Assembly (NCBI RefSeq): GCF_905404315.1
Contig: NC_066279.1
Location: 5,220,501-5,284,500 of the forward strand
DNA from: Leptidea sinapis
Lineage: Eukaryota > Arthropoda > Insecta > Lepidoptera > Pieridae
Direction: 5' to 3'
Length of the DNA stretch: 64,000 bases
The translations under genes and the position numbers were made by a program. Positions 1 through 12,390 of this stretch are shown in pieces; position 1 is the stretch's first letter; each line of letters starts with the position of its first letter. Under the pieces are notes generated by a model, which was not told the DNA's origin, did no database searches, and worked only from the letters and a program-made list of their open reading frames with translations.

Positions 1-26
1 TAATTGTTTCATTATTTAAAAAGGGT

Positions 27-835
27 ATGGTTAACTTTTACGAATGTACTGAGCGCGTTTATATTGAGGATGAACAGGAACAAAGAGCTATTGTGATTAA
101 ATTACACGAGGGCAAAACTTGCCACCGCGGTATTACAGAAACTATCAACTTATTACTACGTACTTATTATTGGCAAAATATGAATGAAACCGTTTCCGCC
201 ATAATAAATTCTTGCGAACACTGTGAAATTTCTAAATATGATAGAAAACACAAATGCAAAATGCACTTTTGAAGAAATCATCATCGATCTGTTTAGCATA
301 GAATCAAAATATTACTTGACTATAATTGACGCTTTCAGGAAACTGGGACAAGCTATAGAAATTCCATCAAGGTCAACACCAGAAGTAGTTAAAGCACTTA
401 TCAAATACTTTTCTTTTTACGGTATTCCCCAGAAAATTAGTTCGAATCCTGGAACCGAGTTCAATAACGAATTATTCAGAACTGACAGAATTATATAAAA
501 TTAAGCTACACATAGATACACCCAATAACCCGAACTCTTTGGGTTTGATAGAACGGTTTCATTCCACAATAATAGAAATTTGCCGATTGGTTAAATATGA
601 GAGAAAATACACAGATGCAGCATCTATAATGACGTATTCCATTATGGCCTACAATAATACAATACACAGCGCCATAGACTTATCACCATTCGAAGTTGTA
701 TTTGGTCGCACTGAATTAAACTCCACATTCGACTATGACTTTGACAAAGCCTACAGACAACAATTAATTAAAGACCATAAGAATAGAACTCAAACATTTA
801 TTAGAAAAACTAAAAACCCAAAAAGAAAATATTAA
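27..835 (+). pseudogene. Retroelement integrase remnant (frameshifted pol 3' end)
   Basis: Three open segments in three different frames (27-272, 223-498, 539-835) together cover an integrase. The first carries the zinc-binding region, with His residues in HEGKTCH and the pair CEHC. The second carries the start of the catalytic core, with Asp in IIIDLF. The expected second catalytic Asp is Asn in the motif SSNPGTEF. The third holds the Glu-bearing helix (GLIERFHSTIIE) and the C-terminal part of the core. Two frame changes plus the Asp-to-Asn change mean it cannot make a working integrase. Residual similarity is clear, so this is a fairly recent remnant. Confidence 0.85.
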
Positions 836-1131
836 TAACAAGCGAGGTGGCGAATCTGGACCATCGTTAGTATCAGGACAAACTATTTTTGCTAAAGCCG
901 TTAACAAAAGACAAGCTAAAGATAAACCTAGGTTCCAAAAAGCTGCCGTAACTGGTCAGATAGATCGCAATTTTGTTCCAATAAAACTAAGAGATAGAAT
1001 CACAAAAGTTCCAATTAAAAATATAAAACGTCCTCCACAGGTGGTGTCTACTTCTGGCGATATGGATAACGACGAATCAGGCCCTTTCAAACCAGCATCT
1101 CCCAAACCAGGCCCTTCAAGCAGTAAAGATT

Positions 1132-2229
1132 AATAAAAACCCAGGTATTCTACCGGTGAAGTTAGGTCAAGCGTATATACAGCACGATAAATGGTCAATA
1201 GTTAAAATAAATAATAATCAACTTTACAGGCATTAGTACTGATCTTTCCTTCAATGTCCAAAAATATTGTGAATTTAGTAAAAAGATACACCCGAATAAA
1301 TCATATGCAAATGAGTTCATGAGCCTTAAAACACAGGTAGAATATATTCAAAATGAGACTCTAGAAAAATTACGAGAATTAGTCCCTTCCAAAAGATACA
1401 CACGTGGGTTAGTAATCCCTAAGGCTCTATAATCAAAGTTATTACCGCAAACCTTGATCACGAAGATGCACTTAGGTACGACGACATAATTAGTAATATT
1501 CAAACCAGAGAACAAGCAATCTCTAACAAATTTACTGTGATATCTGAAATGTTGGATCACTTTCTGAACTCTACCAAGACAATTGACGAAAACACTAAGA
1601 AAATGAATGCACGCATAAAACTAATTGAATATCTTGTAAAAGATCTTACAGGCAAGGACAATCATTCCATCTAAATGTCTCTTGTATCAGGATTACTGAA
1701 TCAATTTATAGTAAACTTTAGAACCATCTATGTAAAACTTAGTGAAATAGAAACAGCCTTAGCATTCAGTAAAGTGTCTGTTTTACAAAAGTCTGTCAAT
1801 AATTCTGCTGAATTATTAGAACTGTTGAAACATATTAGAAAATATGATAACTTGATGTATTCTGTAAATGAACAAAATTTAATGAATATAGAGGAATCAT
1901 TGTCTGTAAAATCTTACTATAACGAAATAACGTTTATTATTGAAGCTCCACTTATTGATAATGTAACTTATAATTATTATAAATTGAACTCCCTCCCTAT
2001 GTCCAACAATTTCAATAACCACACCTTTATTGTTATTCTTGAATTTCCATACATATTAGTAGAAGGTGTTCGATACCGCCTGATAGAACAATCGTGCCAG
2101 GAGATCACAGCTAAAGAATACCTCTGCTCTGAAAATAAACTCGTTCAATATGCGGAGGAAACCTGTATCGAGCAACTCATGAAGTACCACCATAACCTAT
2201 CACGCTGTTCGTCACACCAGGTAGTCTGA
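1132..2229 (+). pseudogene. Errantivirus env-like (baculovirus F-related) remnant
   Basis: The region after the pol remnant is where errantiviruses carry env, a fusion-protein relative of baculovirus F. A 184-codon open stretch (1675-2229) has the amphipathic helices and scattered Cys expected of the ectodomain. The stretch before it (about 1132-1674) reads as env-like pieces in broken frames. No C-terminal transmembrane anchor is visible before the polypurine tract, and the open frame ends early, so the gene is truncated as well as frameshifted. The assignment rests on position and general resemblance, not on a diagnostic motif; other retroelement ORFs are possible. Confidence 0.6.
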
Positions 2230-2589
2230 AAACCTGAAAATCGAAAGAATCGCCCCAAATAGTTGGATAGTATACTCAAAATATTACAAACTATTTACTC
2301 GTTGCACACGATCGTCATCTGATTGTCACTAATTTTCATTATGTATAAGTATTCCTCTGCAATAAAAACGAAGCCTTGTAGGAAGCAGGATTGTCATTCG
2401 AAAGAAACTGAAAACAATCAGGCACATCAGGAGGAAAATAGAGTTAATCAGAGGCCCTTATTATAAATGGGCTAACTCCATTATTCTCAATAATAATATA
2501 GTATATTTGGTATGTAACATTTCGTTAAAAGAACTTTCCGAAGTTCTCGAAAAGCTGCATTTCCGATAACTCCGGTCCAAGGGGGGAGG

Positions 2590-3100
2590 AGTTATATATC
2601 CTATCCCATAGTGCAACAGCCTTAAGCTCTCACGCTGCGGTAGAGCCTAACGCAGCACTTCTCTTATCAGTCGGCCCTTGCAGGCTACTTGTTATTATAA
2701 CAGTAGCTGGTAAGATAGTTGTTACATTCTGCATTTATATTTTAGTTATTAAGATCAGTCTCTCTTCTTCTCTTATTTCGATTCTAAAATATGAATTTTA
2801 ATTTCTGTTTATTATTATAATTTGTTTACCCCAAAGTTGACATTGGGCCAAATAAATAAATGGGTTACTTAGGCGATAGAGATACAAGATCAATAGCTTT
2901 GTTCCGTTCTAACTCAGCCTAAGTTGTATATCGCTTGTCCTTTCTATTTGTAATGAAGTTCGCGACGTGTGTAGCGTTAAATATTCTATGATATTATTAA
3001 TTCGACCGATGGACTAGCATCCGTAGTCTTGAAGTTAATTTAAAAAAAATATATGTATTGTGTTTACCTCACTGGCTTTCGTATTACAATAAAATTAACT
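2590..3100 (+). repeat. 3' LTR of the errantivirus-like element
   Basis: A purine tract (AAGGGGGGAGG, 2579-2589) sits directly before AGTTATAT, the usual arrangement of a polypurine tract abutting a 3' LTR. The right end AATTAACT at 3100 gives a 511-bp LTR. An AATAAA polyadenylation signal lies inside at about 2849. The 5' LTR is outside the window, so the boundaries rest on the terminal motifs alone. Confidence 0.75.
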
Positions 3101-3218
3101 GAATGAAATAAAACGATCACAGATTCACTGCTTGGTGTGTTCATGTGCGAATAAATAATAATTTAATTAATAGTTTTACTTTTGGCTTACTTTAACACTG
3201 CACAGCAGCAATACAAGT

Positions 3219-3995
3219 ATGAATTACTTTTCTTTAATAAGATTTTTGGCTCATAAATCTGTGCCTCTAAGCATTCATCCAAAAAATATTTCAAAAGTTT
3301 GCGGATTTGCATTTCAAACCAATACAATACATACCTCTAATGTGAAACTTGACTTAATGGAGTTTTTTGATATTAAAAAAAACTGGAATGAGACAAATAT
3401 TAAAGTTGGAAGAGGTTGGAAGTTGGATGAACTGAGAATAAAATCGAATACAGATTTACATAAACTATGGTATGTGCTTTTAAAAGAACGTAATATGCTG
3501 TATACCATGGAACACGAATGTAATGAGCAAGTAAAATTATTTCCTAACCCTGAAAGAATCGACAAGGTTCAAGAGTCAATGAATAATATTGAAACAGTTG
3601 TCAGAGAAAGAAATGTTGCATATTACCAATTAGAGACTGGTGAAACTGGAGAGCGGCCCATAGAAGATGTAGTTTCCATATTTGGAATACCAGAAAAATA
3701 TAGTAAAAAAGAATATAGTATACCAGCTTTTATGAACAAACGATGGGTAAGACCATATTTAGAAAATGGATACATAAATAGTAGAGCTGTTAAGAAATTC
3801 CTTAGATTGTACAATGAAAAGAAACATAATGAAGAGAGAAAAGCTCGCAATAGAGACTATAATCATGTCCAGCAGCTGCTTAAGCGTTTTCCTGATATGG
3901 ATATGGAAGCTCTGAAAGCTGAATATCCTAATGTAGACATAGAAAAAGCAAAGAGAACAAAAAAAGCAAGAGGACATTGTTTACCTAAGTACTGA
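3219..3995 (+). CDS. mRpL47: Mitochondrial ribosomal protein L47 (uL29m)
   Basis: The gene encodes a 258-aa protein of the mitochondrial large ribosomal subunit; uL29m sits near the polypeptide exit site. Residues 1 to about 40 are basic and hydroxylated with few acidic residues, as in a mitochondrial import signal. The uL29/MRP-L47 domain follows, with the hallmark segments MEFFD, VGRGWKLDELR and DLHKLWYVLLKERNML (residues about 47-92). The C-terminus is Lys/Arg-rich. The length matches animal family members, and the whole frame is uninterrupted and intronless. The chosen Met is the first in frame and gives the import signal. The LTR of a retroelement ends 118 bases upstream, so promoter and 5' UTR must be very short or include LTR sequence. 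It converges with the minus-strand gene to the right. Confidence 0.95.
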   Translation: MNYFSLIRFLAHKSVPLSIHPKNISKVCGFAFQTNTIHTSNVKLDLMEFFDIKKNWNETNIKVGRGWKLDELRIKSNTDLHKLWYVLLKERNMLYTMEHECNEQVKLFPNPERIDKVQESMNNIETVVRERNVAYYQLETGETGERPIEDVVSIFGIPEKYSKKEYSIPAFMNKRWVRPYLENGYINSRAVKKFLRLYNEKKHNEERKARNRDYNHVQQLLKRFPDMDMEALKAEYPNVDIEKAKRTKKARGHCLPKY

Positions 3996-4051
3996 ACATT
4001 AAATTATGTCTAGATTAATGAAACATAATTAAAAATGATTGAAGAAATATT

Positions 4052-4126
4052 TTTATTTTATTTGAGTGGTTTTAAAAATAATAATGTAACAATTCTGCAA
4101 TCAAATCAAAATATTATAATAATAAA
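4052..4126. terminator. Overlapping polyadenylation signals of two convergent genes
   Basis: On the plus strand AATAAA at 4121-4126 suits MRPL47 (stop at 3995). On the minus strand AATAAA (TTTATT at 4052-4057) suits the six-exon gene (stop at 4186). If both are used, the two mRNAs overlap antisense by roughly 80-100 bases. Confidence 0.5.
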
Positions 4127-4185
4127 ATTTAACATGAAAATCCAATTAATATTTACAGATATAACTAAAACACAATTATGTAATT

Positions 4186-7100
4186 CTATAACCCTAAAAA
4201 TTCTATGCTTTCAAAAACTTTTAAGATATGTGAATATTCATCATCTCTCTTCTTATTTTGTAACACATGCATTAGTTCTTGAAGGCTCTGAAATATTGAT
4301 CTGTACTTTTTTATAAATGTTTCCGACACTGAATATGATTTTAAGTCCTCCCTATTATTACTACTGTCATCATATAACATCTTATTTAAGGTGTCTAAGG
4401 TTTCTTGAACTTTTGGAATACTATATGCTTCTAAATATGCATGAAAGGCTACATAAATACTTGTGATAACATGATTCTGATCAAATTTATCAACCTGTAA
4501 ATCCACTATTCTGTCATATTTTGCATAACCATCTTGAGCTTCTGATACCAAATTATTATTTGACTTGAGTACATTTCGAGTTAATTTTGCAAGGTATTTT
4601 AAAAGTTTACTAGGCTTAATATGTTTTGCAACTAAAGATTCGGGAACTTGAATCGGATCTCCTATAGGAAAACTCTGCCACTGAGAATTTAACATGAAGT
4701 TTAAGAATATTTTAATAATATCTTCATCATGACATATAGATAATATATTTTGTATGTGTTTCTGGCCAATTAAACTTCTCATGAAGATGGGATTTATCCT
4801 TTCTAGTACTCTTATTATAGATTTTGGGGGCAATTCTGTAAACAAATAAAAAAATTATAATCATTAAATTTAAGATGAAAAACCTATTTAAATTAGATTT
4901 ACAATAAGTAATTACTAAAAAAGCCTAGGTACACAACTAAATTTAATGTTAGAACATCACCTAAACACAAAATATATATGCATGTAATACATTATTGTGT
5001 TAAACAATAAATGCAGTTGAACTTCAAAGATATATTGTAAATAAAAATTCTACTTTCAGAGGTATAGATGAATTTTACCTAATTTTAAATCTAATCTAAA
5101 AAAATCTTTTGAGTTATTATATCTAAGGCTTGTTAGGAATTACTAATCAGTTATACATGCATACAATGATGGTAAAATTGATGCATGATTTTTTGAGCGG
5201 GAACAAATTGCCAAAGTTTTAATAAATATATTTGATTCTTTACAACCGCTTTTATAATAGGGAGAGGGCTTAAATCGTTATGAATCTGAAAGTATATTTT
5301 AAATATGAAACCTAACCAGTATCTCTGATTTTAAAGTAATAATTACCTGCAATGATCTTATAAAACTCATTAGCAAATGCTGAGCAATATTTTCCTGTAT
5401 TTGGATAGTCACCTGATGAATTGTTTTCACACATATAAAATGTCTGTATAACAGCATTCAGCCATACCTAAAAATAATTAAACACTTTTAATGACATTTA
5501 TTCACACGAACTAGAATAGCTCATTTAAAAAAAATGATTTAATTAAGAAAAAAGATTAAGCTATATATTGTAAGCATACCATTAAAGTGTTAATATGTCT
5601 TTCTGGATACTTTAGATGCACAAAATATACAAACAATTTTAAAATTTGTCGGCAGTTTGTTGTGACAGCTCCAGTATACAGAACATTGTTTGACCACAAA
5701 ATATGTGCCATAAAAGGCTTATGTGATCTCATTATGTGGCTTCCTGCATTATTTGTATACCTATAACAATACAATTAAAAAAAATACTGGATTGAAAATA
5801 ATGTTGTTTGTATAAAGTAGAGAAAGTGGATGTAAATGAATTAATAGCACAACTTTATAAGTTGATAATAATTATGATAATATTATACTGATGTATTGTA
5901 AAAGGACTAGGTTAAGAGAACTACCAATTGATGCAAGTAGAATCTGCTAGTAATGATATTGAAAATTTTAAAATCGAGAACTTTAATTAGAAAACTATTA
6001 ACATATGGGGAGGAACATGATAAAAATGAAAGTGTTAGGATGTTGGTTAGTATAACTGGGTTCAAAAAGTAATAAACAACTTTAAATAATGGCTGGTGTG
6101 TTATTAGTTTACTGGTATGCAGTGTCATAATAAACAGGTTCCACTGTATGTCAAAACATTGGTAAAGAGAGGTTTGGAAATACACTATGCCTCAGGGAAT
6201 CATCTTTCAAAATAGCCAAGATACTATATATTTGAACATCAAAATTTTTGTATAAAAATTGTGGTTGTGTATATGAGTGTGGTGATAATATGTGTTGCAT
6301 GGCTACAACACTATGTATACAAAACATATAAATTATCAATCACATAATCTTTATTGTATGACATCTTTTATATATCAAAGAATAAATTTGGGCCTCTAAC
6401 ATCTGCCTATGAAAATACAGTCAAAACTGGTTAAGCCAATTTGAAGAATTTGATGAACAGTGATTATTTTAAATTTAGAGCAAAAAGTTCATAAACAAAA
6501 GTTTTGATATCTTTTATTAAGTAAACTTTTACTAAGTGCATAAATTGTAATGACTATACAATTGTTTTCTGGTTTTTGTGTGAAAATCACTTTATAGGTG
6601 TGGCTCTATTGACAATTTTCTGCAACTCAATGTACTCAGGGTCCTATTTAGTGATGATAAATTATAGTAAAATGTACAATATAAAATATCAAAGCTATGT
6701 GTTAATATAAAAATTTTGTTTGCATAAATATATAACAAGCAGCCAAGAATAATACAATTTTCAGCAGGATCCTATGATGATAACATTATAACATACCTAG
6801 AATGCCAGATGGCTAAATCAAATTGTAATAATTCTATTATACTATGTAAAACTGCCATTAATCTCTCTATCCTATCTGACCGTTCCAGTAGCTCAAAAAT
6901 TTCAAACTTTTCTTTTTGCCAATGCAAGCCTTGTACACTTTGCTTCATTTCCTCTGGTGTGTTCTTTGTCTTTTCAACTAAAGCACCATCTGGACTCTCA
7001 ATGCTTAATTCATATTCAAGTCTATTGAAACAATACTTCACTATTCCTTTTTCACACCCAAAACTAGTTCTATTTGTAAAAGTATTCTGCTTAAAATCCA

Positions 7101-8111
7101 TTGGTGATGTTAGAAAACTAACATAGCATTTTCTAATACTTTTAATATGACATGGTGGGTGCATGTTAAAATTTAAAGATAAAACGTGACGGCATCGGTC
7201 AAGAAGACTAGATATTGTATAATTTGATGTGGTGTCTTCATGGGCATTCTGAAAGTTAGGAAGCCCACAATTGTTTGAATGATAATAATAATTAATTACA
7301 TAAAATATTTTACAAATAGGATAATATATGAATGATATTGTGACAATCACATAACATTTTTATACACCATTTGGACTTCTCTGACCAACACAGGGTTAAG
7401 ACAAGTGCTTCAGCAAGACCTTTATTCGTCACATTGCAGTTGGGTGCAAGCCCTTTTTGTGTTTTAGTGTGAACAGCACCTTAGGTAGTAAAATTATTGG
7501 GCTACTGAGATTTAAGATAATATATATGGTGCTGCTCATAAAGTAGGGTTTTGAAGAATCCTAAGAGACAATGTAGTATTACTTCTTATCATAGAAAAAA
7601 ACATTACACACCATCATAATTTCAACCACATCCATTAATATATTGCGGGATAAATACTGATTTGGAGTGATACATAGAAAACACACTTCCAGGGCATCCC
7701 ACCAAATATTGGACTTCATTTCTATTTTAAATGCTTCTTCTATTCGACCTGGTATTTGTTTCATATCTGTCTGAAATACATAAGTATGTAAGTAGTAGTA
7801 GTAAGTAATTTTAAATAATTGTATCTTTTACTTCTAATTCAACTTACTTTATTTTTTAATTCCTGGTGCACACATGTATCAATATTGAGGCATGTAGGCA
7901 AGCTAATAAGATGTAATCTTTTATTGTAATCAAAATATGCATTGTATGATACTTGTTCGCAAGCTTTAATAAAGTTTTTCCGCCTTCTGCTTTGAACATC
8001 CTCAGTTAATACTTCTCTTTTGCAACGTTTTCTTGGTCCTTCATCACAATCATTTTCACGTTTGTTATTAATTGGAATGACCACTTTAGTCTTCTTTTTT
8101 GGTGGGCTCAT
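4186..8111 (-). CDS. Six-exon 608-aa protein of unknown function, probably nuclear
   Basis: Exons, in transcript order: 8111-7848, 7770-7612, 7248-6797, 5760-5580, 5467-5347, 4835-4186. Every intron is GT-AG and all phases join in frame, giving 608 residues. The N-terminus has basic clusters like nuclear localisation signals (PPKKKTK near residue 3, PRKRCKR near 26, SRRRKNF near 42). The rest looks helical, with Trp and Leu repeats, and has no signal peptide, membrane segment or metal-binding Cys/His set. I do not recognise a catalytic motif. The layout (basic N-terminus, helical C-terminal body) faintly recalls the SLF2/SIMC1 (FAM178) proteins that recruit SMC5/6, but that is a guess. The start was chosen because it is the first Met of a basic open exon. 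The uninterrupted splice phases make the gene itself secure. Confidence 0.85.
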
Positions 8112-10330
8112 TTTTATTCGGATTGTACTGATAATTATTACAACGAATATTTTATTATAAAATAAGATCTCACAATATATAAGAGAACTTTAATATAATA
8201 AAACTCTTGCATAATTATGCTACATAAAGTTTCTGTCAGACACCTAATTTATTATTATTTATTCAGGATATTTCATACCAGGCAGACATCAACCTGAAAT
8301 TTAATCCAAGGTACGTTTATAGGTGACTAAGGTACACGGATATGAATAATTATATTTTAATACACAAAGGTACAAATAGACTAGGTATATATATTACTGA
8401 GGTACTCAATAACTCAATCATCTAACATGCAGTGCACTTTGGAAGTTTCAATTAGTTTTTACTTTGCACGAGAAGTGAGAACTCTTGCGCGTACTTTAAA
8501 AAAGTTTGAAATAGGAAAAAGCGTAAACTGCAAGTATTTTTTAGATATTATGACCTGGTAACTAAATATATTTACTCTAACAAGTTAGAAAAGAACCCCA
8601 CAGTGCTACCCGCAGTCAGAAGTTAATGGGAATCATCTCGTTAGAGTAAAAGTGTTCTATGTTAGGAATAGAGCCTGTTTTCATTAACCTCCACTCAGGT
8701 ATTCATAACAATGATTATTCCGTTAAAATATTTCTCGGAGCAATTATTTTTTCATAAAAGTATCCGAAATTCCGGAACCACAGAGTAGAGAGAGACTTGC
8801 CAGAACTAATAAATCCTCGAAATAAGTTTAATTTCTGAGACATATTTATAGGGGGTATGATTATCTAAGACGTTCATAAACGTAAAGACAACGAAAAAAA
8901 TGTTCAGTGTTCCCTAGATTTGATATATCAGCTTTTCTTATTCTCTATAGAAAATAAAAAAATGTGTTTAAAAATAGATACTGCGTAATTGAAATAAAAC
9001 TTCTCTAGGCGCGACTTGGGGGTAACTGAGATGTTTTTTCTGACGCAAATAACGCTCAGTACAAGAGTCAATTGAAAGAATTTTTAAGCCGTTATAATTT
9101 AAAGGTTTTAAAAAATATTTCAAATTGCTCAGTAAAATTTTTTATGTTGTTGTTAGTGTTTTTATTGTTTATTTATTACTATTGCATTAAAATATAATAT
9201 ATAAGTTTTCAGAAATTTTCTAACATTCGTTAATTTGTTAATGGTTTTTGTTTTTCGTTTCCATTATTAGGATAGGCAAAGGGTTCGAGCCCATACAGCC
9301 ATATTTGTTAATATTCAATAACAATGTCATATTGATATGTGGTCATAATGACGACGCCGGAAAGCAATCTTGTCGTGACTCGATAAATGCAACTTTACAC
9401 TAGAGCCAAAAAACTATTTAAAAAATTCATAACTTGTAAACTACAGGACTTACAAATACCATTTTTCTATTGATTAAAATTTAAACTGAAATCTTTTATA
9501 TGCAATCAATGGAACTATTCTTAGTTTATTGTAATTGGTTAGTTATCAGATACAGCAATCCGTTTTTGAAATACAAACAGCGAATCTGGTGTATCTCAAA
9601 ATATAAATGTTCCATACATTTATACATACATACAACACCAATTTGTTAAAATGGGCGGGCAGCAAACTTGCTTTATCTGAATATGATTTTTAAATGATAA
9701 AGTAATGCTTACTTTGTTTTAAGTCAATATTTATTTTGAAGTGTTTTTGCGATTTGTTGTAACTAGTATAGACCATTAGGGTCGTACAAACAAAATGCTG
9801 TATGTATGAAAATGTATTTATTCAATTAAAACAAATTTCAACCCTTTATACATTACATTAAAATTATTATATTATAAAATATTAATGCAAAAAACTACGT
9901 AGGTAATTAAAAGACTAAAATTACAATACTGAACATGATCTATTTGTTCTTTCAAAGTTCTTTCTTATTTTATTACGAAACTTGCAAATCACTGTTGGAT
10001 CAGGAACATTAAGATTTTCATGAAATTTGTGTAAATATGATAAAGATTTTAAATTCACGTAGGAAATAAAGATGATTAGCATATTTTCTGCAATTTTGCG
10101 ACTGTATCCAAAATAAACAATTTTTTTTTTTTTTGCATAATTTATCAAATTTTTAGGCCATCGAATATGAAAATCCCTCGCATGAATTATTTTTCAATGT
10201 ATAATATATTATTAGCCATTAAATTCCATATAAAATACTTATCAAAATATTCACAAAAATGTCTTTTTCTTTTTTTAATTTGGGAGTATGCCTTGAAGGT
10301 CCCTAAGTTTTCCTCCATATTCCTTCTCCT
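8112..10330. other. Intergenic stretch, no gene seen
   Basis: This AT-rich DNA upstream of the six-exon gene has only short unrelated ORFs. I see no conserved coding pattern, RNA gene or clear repeat boundary in it. The first few hundred bases should hold the promoter of the minus-strand gene. Confidence 0.6.
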
Positions 10331-10334
10331 TCTT

Positions 10335-10785
10335 TTATATAATATCATCATCTTCAACATTTCAGCCGGAAGACGTCCACTGCTGGACAAAGCCTCCCCC
10401 AAAGATCGCCATGAAAATCATTCCTGCGCTGCCTTAATCTAACATATTCTGGCGATCTTGACAAGATCATCGGTCTATCTTGTGGGGGGCCTACTAACTA
10501 CTGACTTTACTGCCCCATCGGCCATCTGTCCGTCGAGCTATGTGCCCTGCCACTGCCACTTTAGTTTCGCAAGCACCTGGCATATGTCAGTGACTTTGGT
10601 TCTCCTACGGATCTCCTCATTTCTGATTTGATCTAGTAGGGAAACTCCGAGCATAGCCCTCTCCATTGCCCACAAAACTACAATGAGCTTCCTCATCAAG
10701 TCCATAATTAGCGACCACGTCTGCGTTCCGTATGTTACCTGGCAACACGCATTGGTTAAAAACCTTTGTCTTCAGACACTGTGAT
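10335..10785 (-). mobile_element. RTE-like LINE 3' end, degenerate
   Basis: Read on the minus strand, it matches the end of lepidopteran RTE-type ORF2. Pieces such as CLKTKVFNQCVLP and the Arg-rich tail before QQWTSS are recognisable in broken frames. The 3' end is followed by a short TGATGAT-type tail. The second copy at 49435-49805 is better preserved and shows the same layout. The 5' side stops at the microsatellite at 10796. Confidence 0.75.
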
Positions 10786-10795
10786 ATTTTCAACA

Positions 10796-11602
<807 letters not shown>

Positions 11603-12390
11603 AAAATAATTTATTTCAGAGCAAGTCCATATTACAAAATAAAATTACAAATAAGATATAAATATAAGTGAAGTTTAAAACATAAGATATAAAATATAAA
11701 ACAAAAGTGTACAATTAAAAATAATAAAAATACACACGGTCATTTTTGGTTCTCGCTGTGGTACACGGACAACCAATGCCTGAAGAAATGACTATCCGGG
11801 CAATCACCGATGGTTCGAAGGATACGATTCTGAGCGCTGCGCAGAAGACTCCAGAACGACTCGATGCTGAGACGCATTATCGCAAAAAAATCGGCAACTC
11901 CTGCCTCGGCGAACATGCCCGATGCGCTACAGTAGGGAGGTTTTTTAATTTTTTCTCTGCGCGAGCATGTTGCACCGTACCGACAAGGCTCGCCTTTCCC
12001 GCTCTATGTCCTGGTCGTCCTTCAAAACATCGGTAAGTATGTGCCCCAGGAATTTTAAAGGACCCTATAACTCGCACTGGCGTGCCATCTAAACAAACTT
12101 CAGGTACCCTCTCCGGGCCTCTTTTCCATTTAAATATCACCATTTCTGTCTTCTTGGCGTTGTATTTAAGACCATGTGATTCAGCATATTTAACACATAC
12201 ACCAAGAAGTTTTCGGAGACCCCTGATCGATGGACTGAGGAGGACCATATCGTCAGCGTTATTCAGGTTATTTACACACAAATCCCCGATATGACATCCG
12301 ACTCCGGTCCTCCTCAGTTCAGAGATCAGGTCATTTATATACAAATTGAAAAGGTCGGGAGAGGTCAACCCCCCCTGCCGCATACCGCAA
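11603..12390 (-). mobile_element. LINE 3' fragment with broken reverse transcriptase
   Basis: A minus-strand frame (12383-11877) begins inside the RT palm at MRQGGLTSPDLFNLYIND and runs to the polymerase C box. The usual YADD is NADD here (NNLNNADDMVLL), so the catalytic core is altered. Beyond that, a frame change converts the rest into unrelated residues; the wild-type-like frame resumes around 11880-11740. The 3' UTR ends with AATAAA-like sequence and runs straight into the TTACTA repeat. The element is 5'-truncated at about 12390. It is a Jockey/CR1-type non-LTR element; the exact clade is not certain. Confidence 0.8.

Larger units (their letters stand above)
1..3100 (+). mobile_element. 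Errantivirus-like (Ty3/Gypsy) LTR retrotransposon, 3' half, decayed
   Basis: The sequence reads in order integrase, an env-like region, a purine-rich primer site and a 3' LTR, which is the 3' gene order of insect errantiviruses (Metaviridae with an env gene). The 5' LTR, gag, protease and RT would lie left of the window. The coding parts are split over several frames with stops, so the copy looks dead. The LTR begins AGTTAT and ends AACT, the AGT...ACT-type ends expected of gypsy-like errantiviruses rather than TG...CA. Insertion is in the sense orientation, ending 118 bases before the start codon of MRPL47. The target duplication cannot be tested without the 5' end. Confidence 0.85.

Noticed and set aside
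6151..7126. Several antisense and intronic frames over the six-exon gene
   Set aside because: They lie in introns or antisense to exon 7248-6797 and have no conserved composition.
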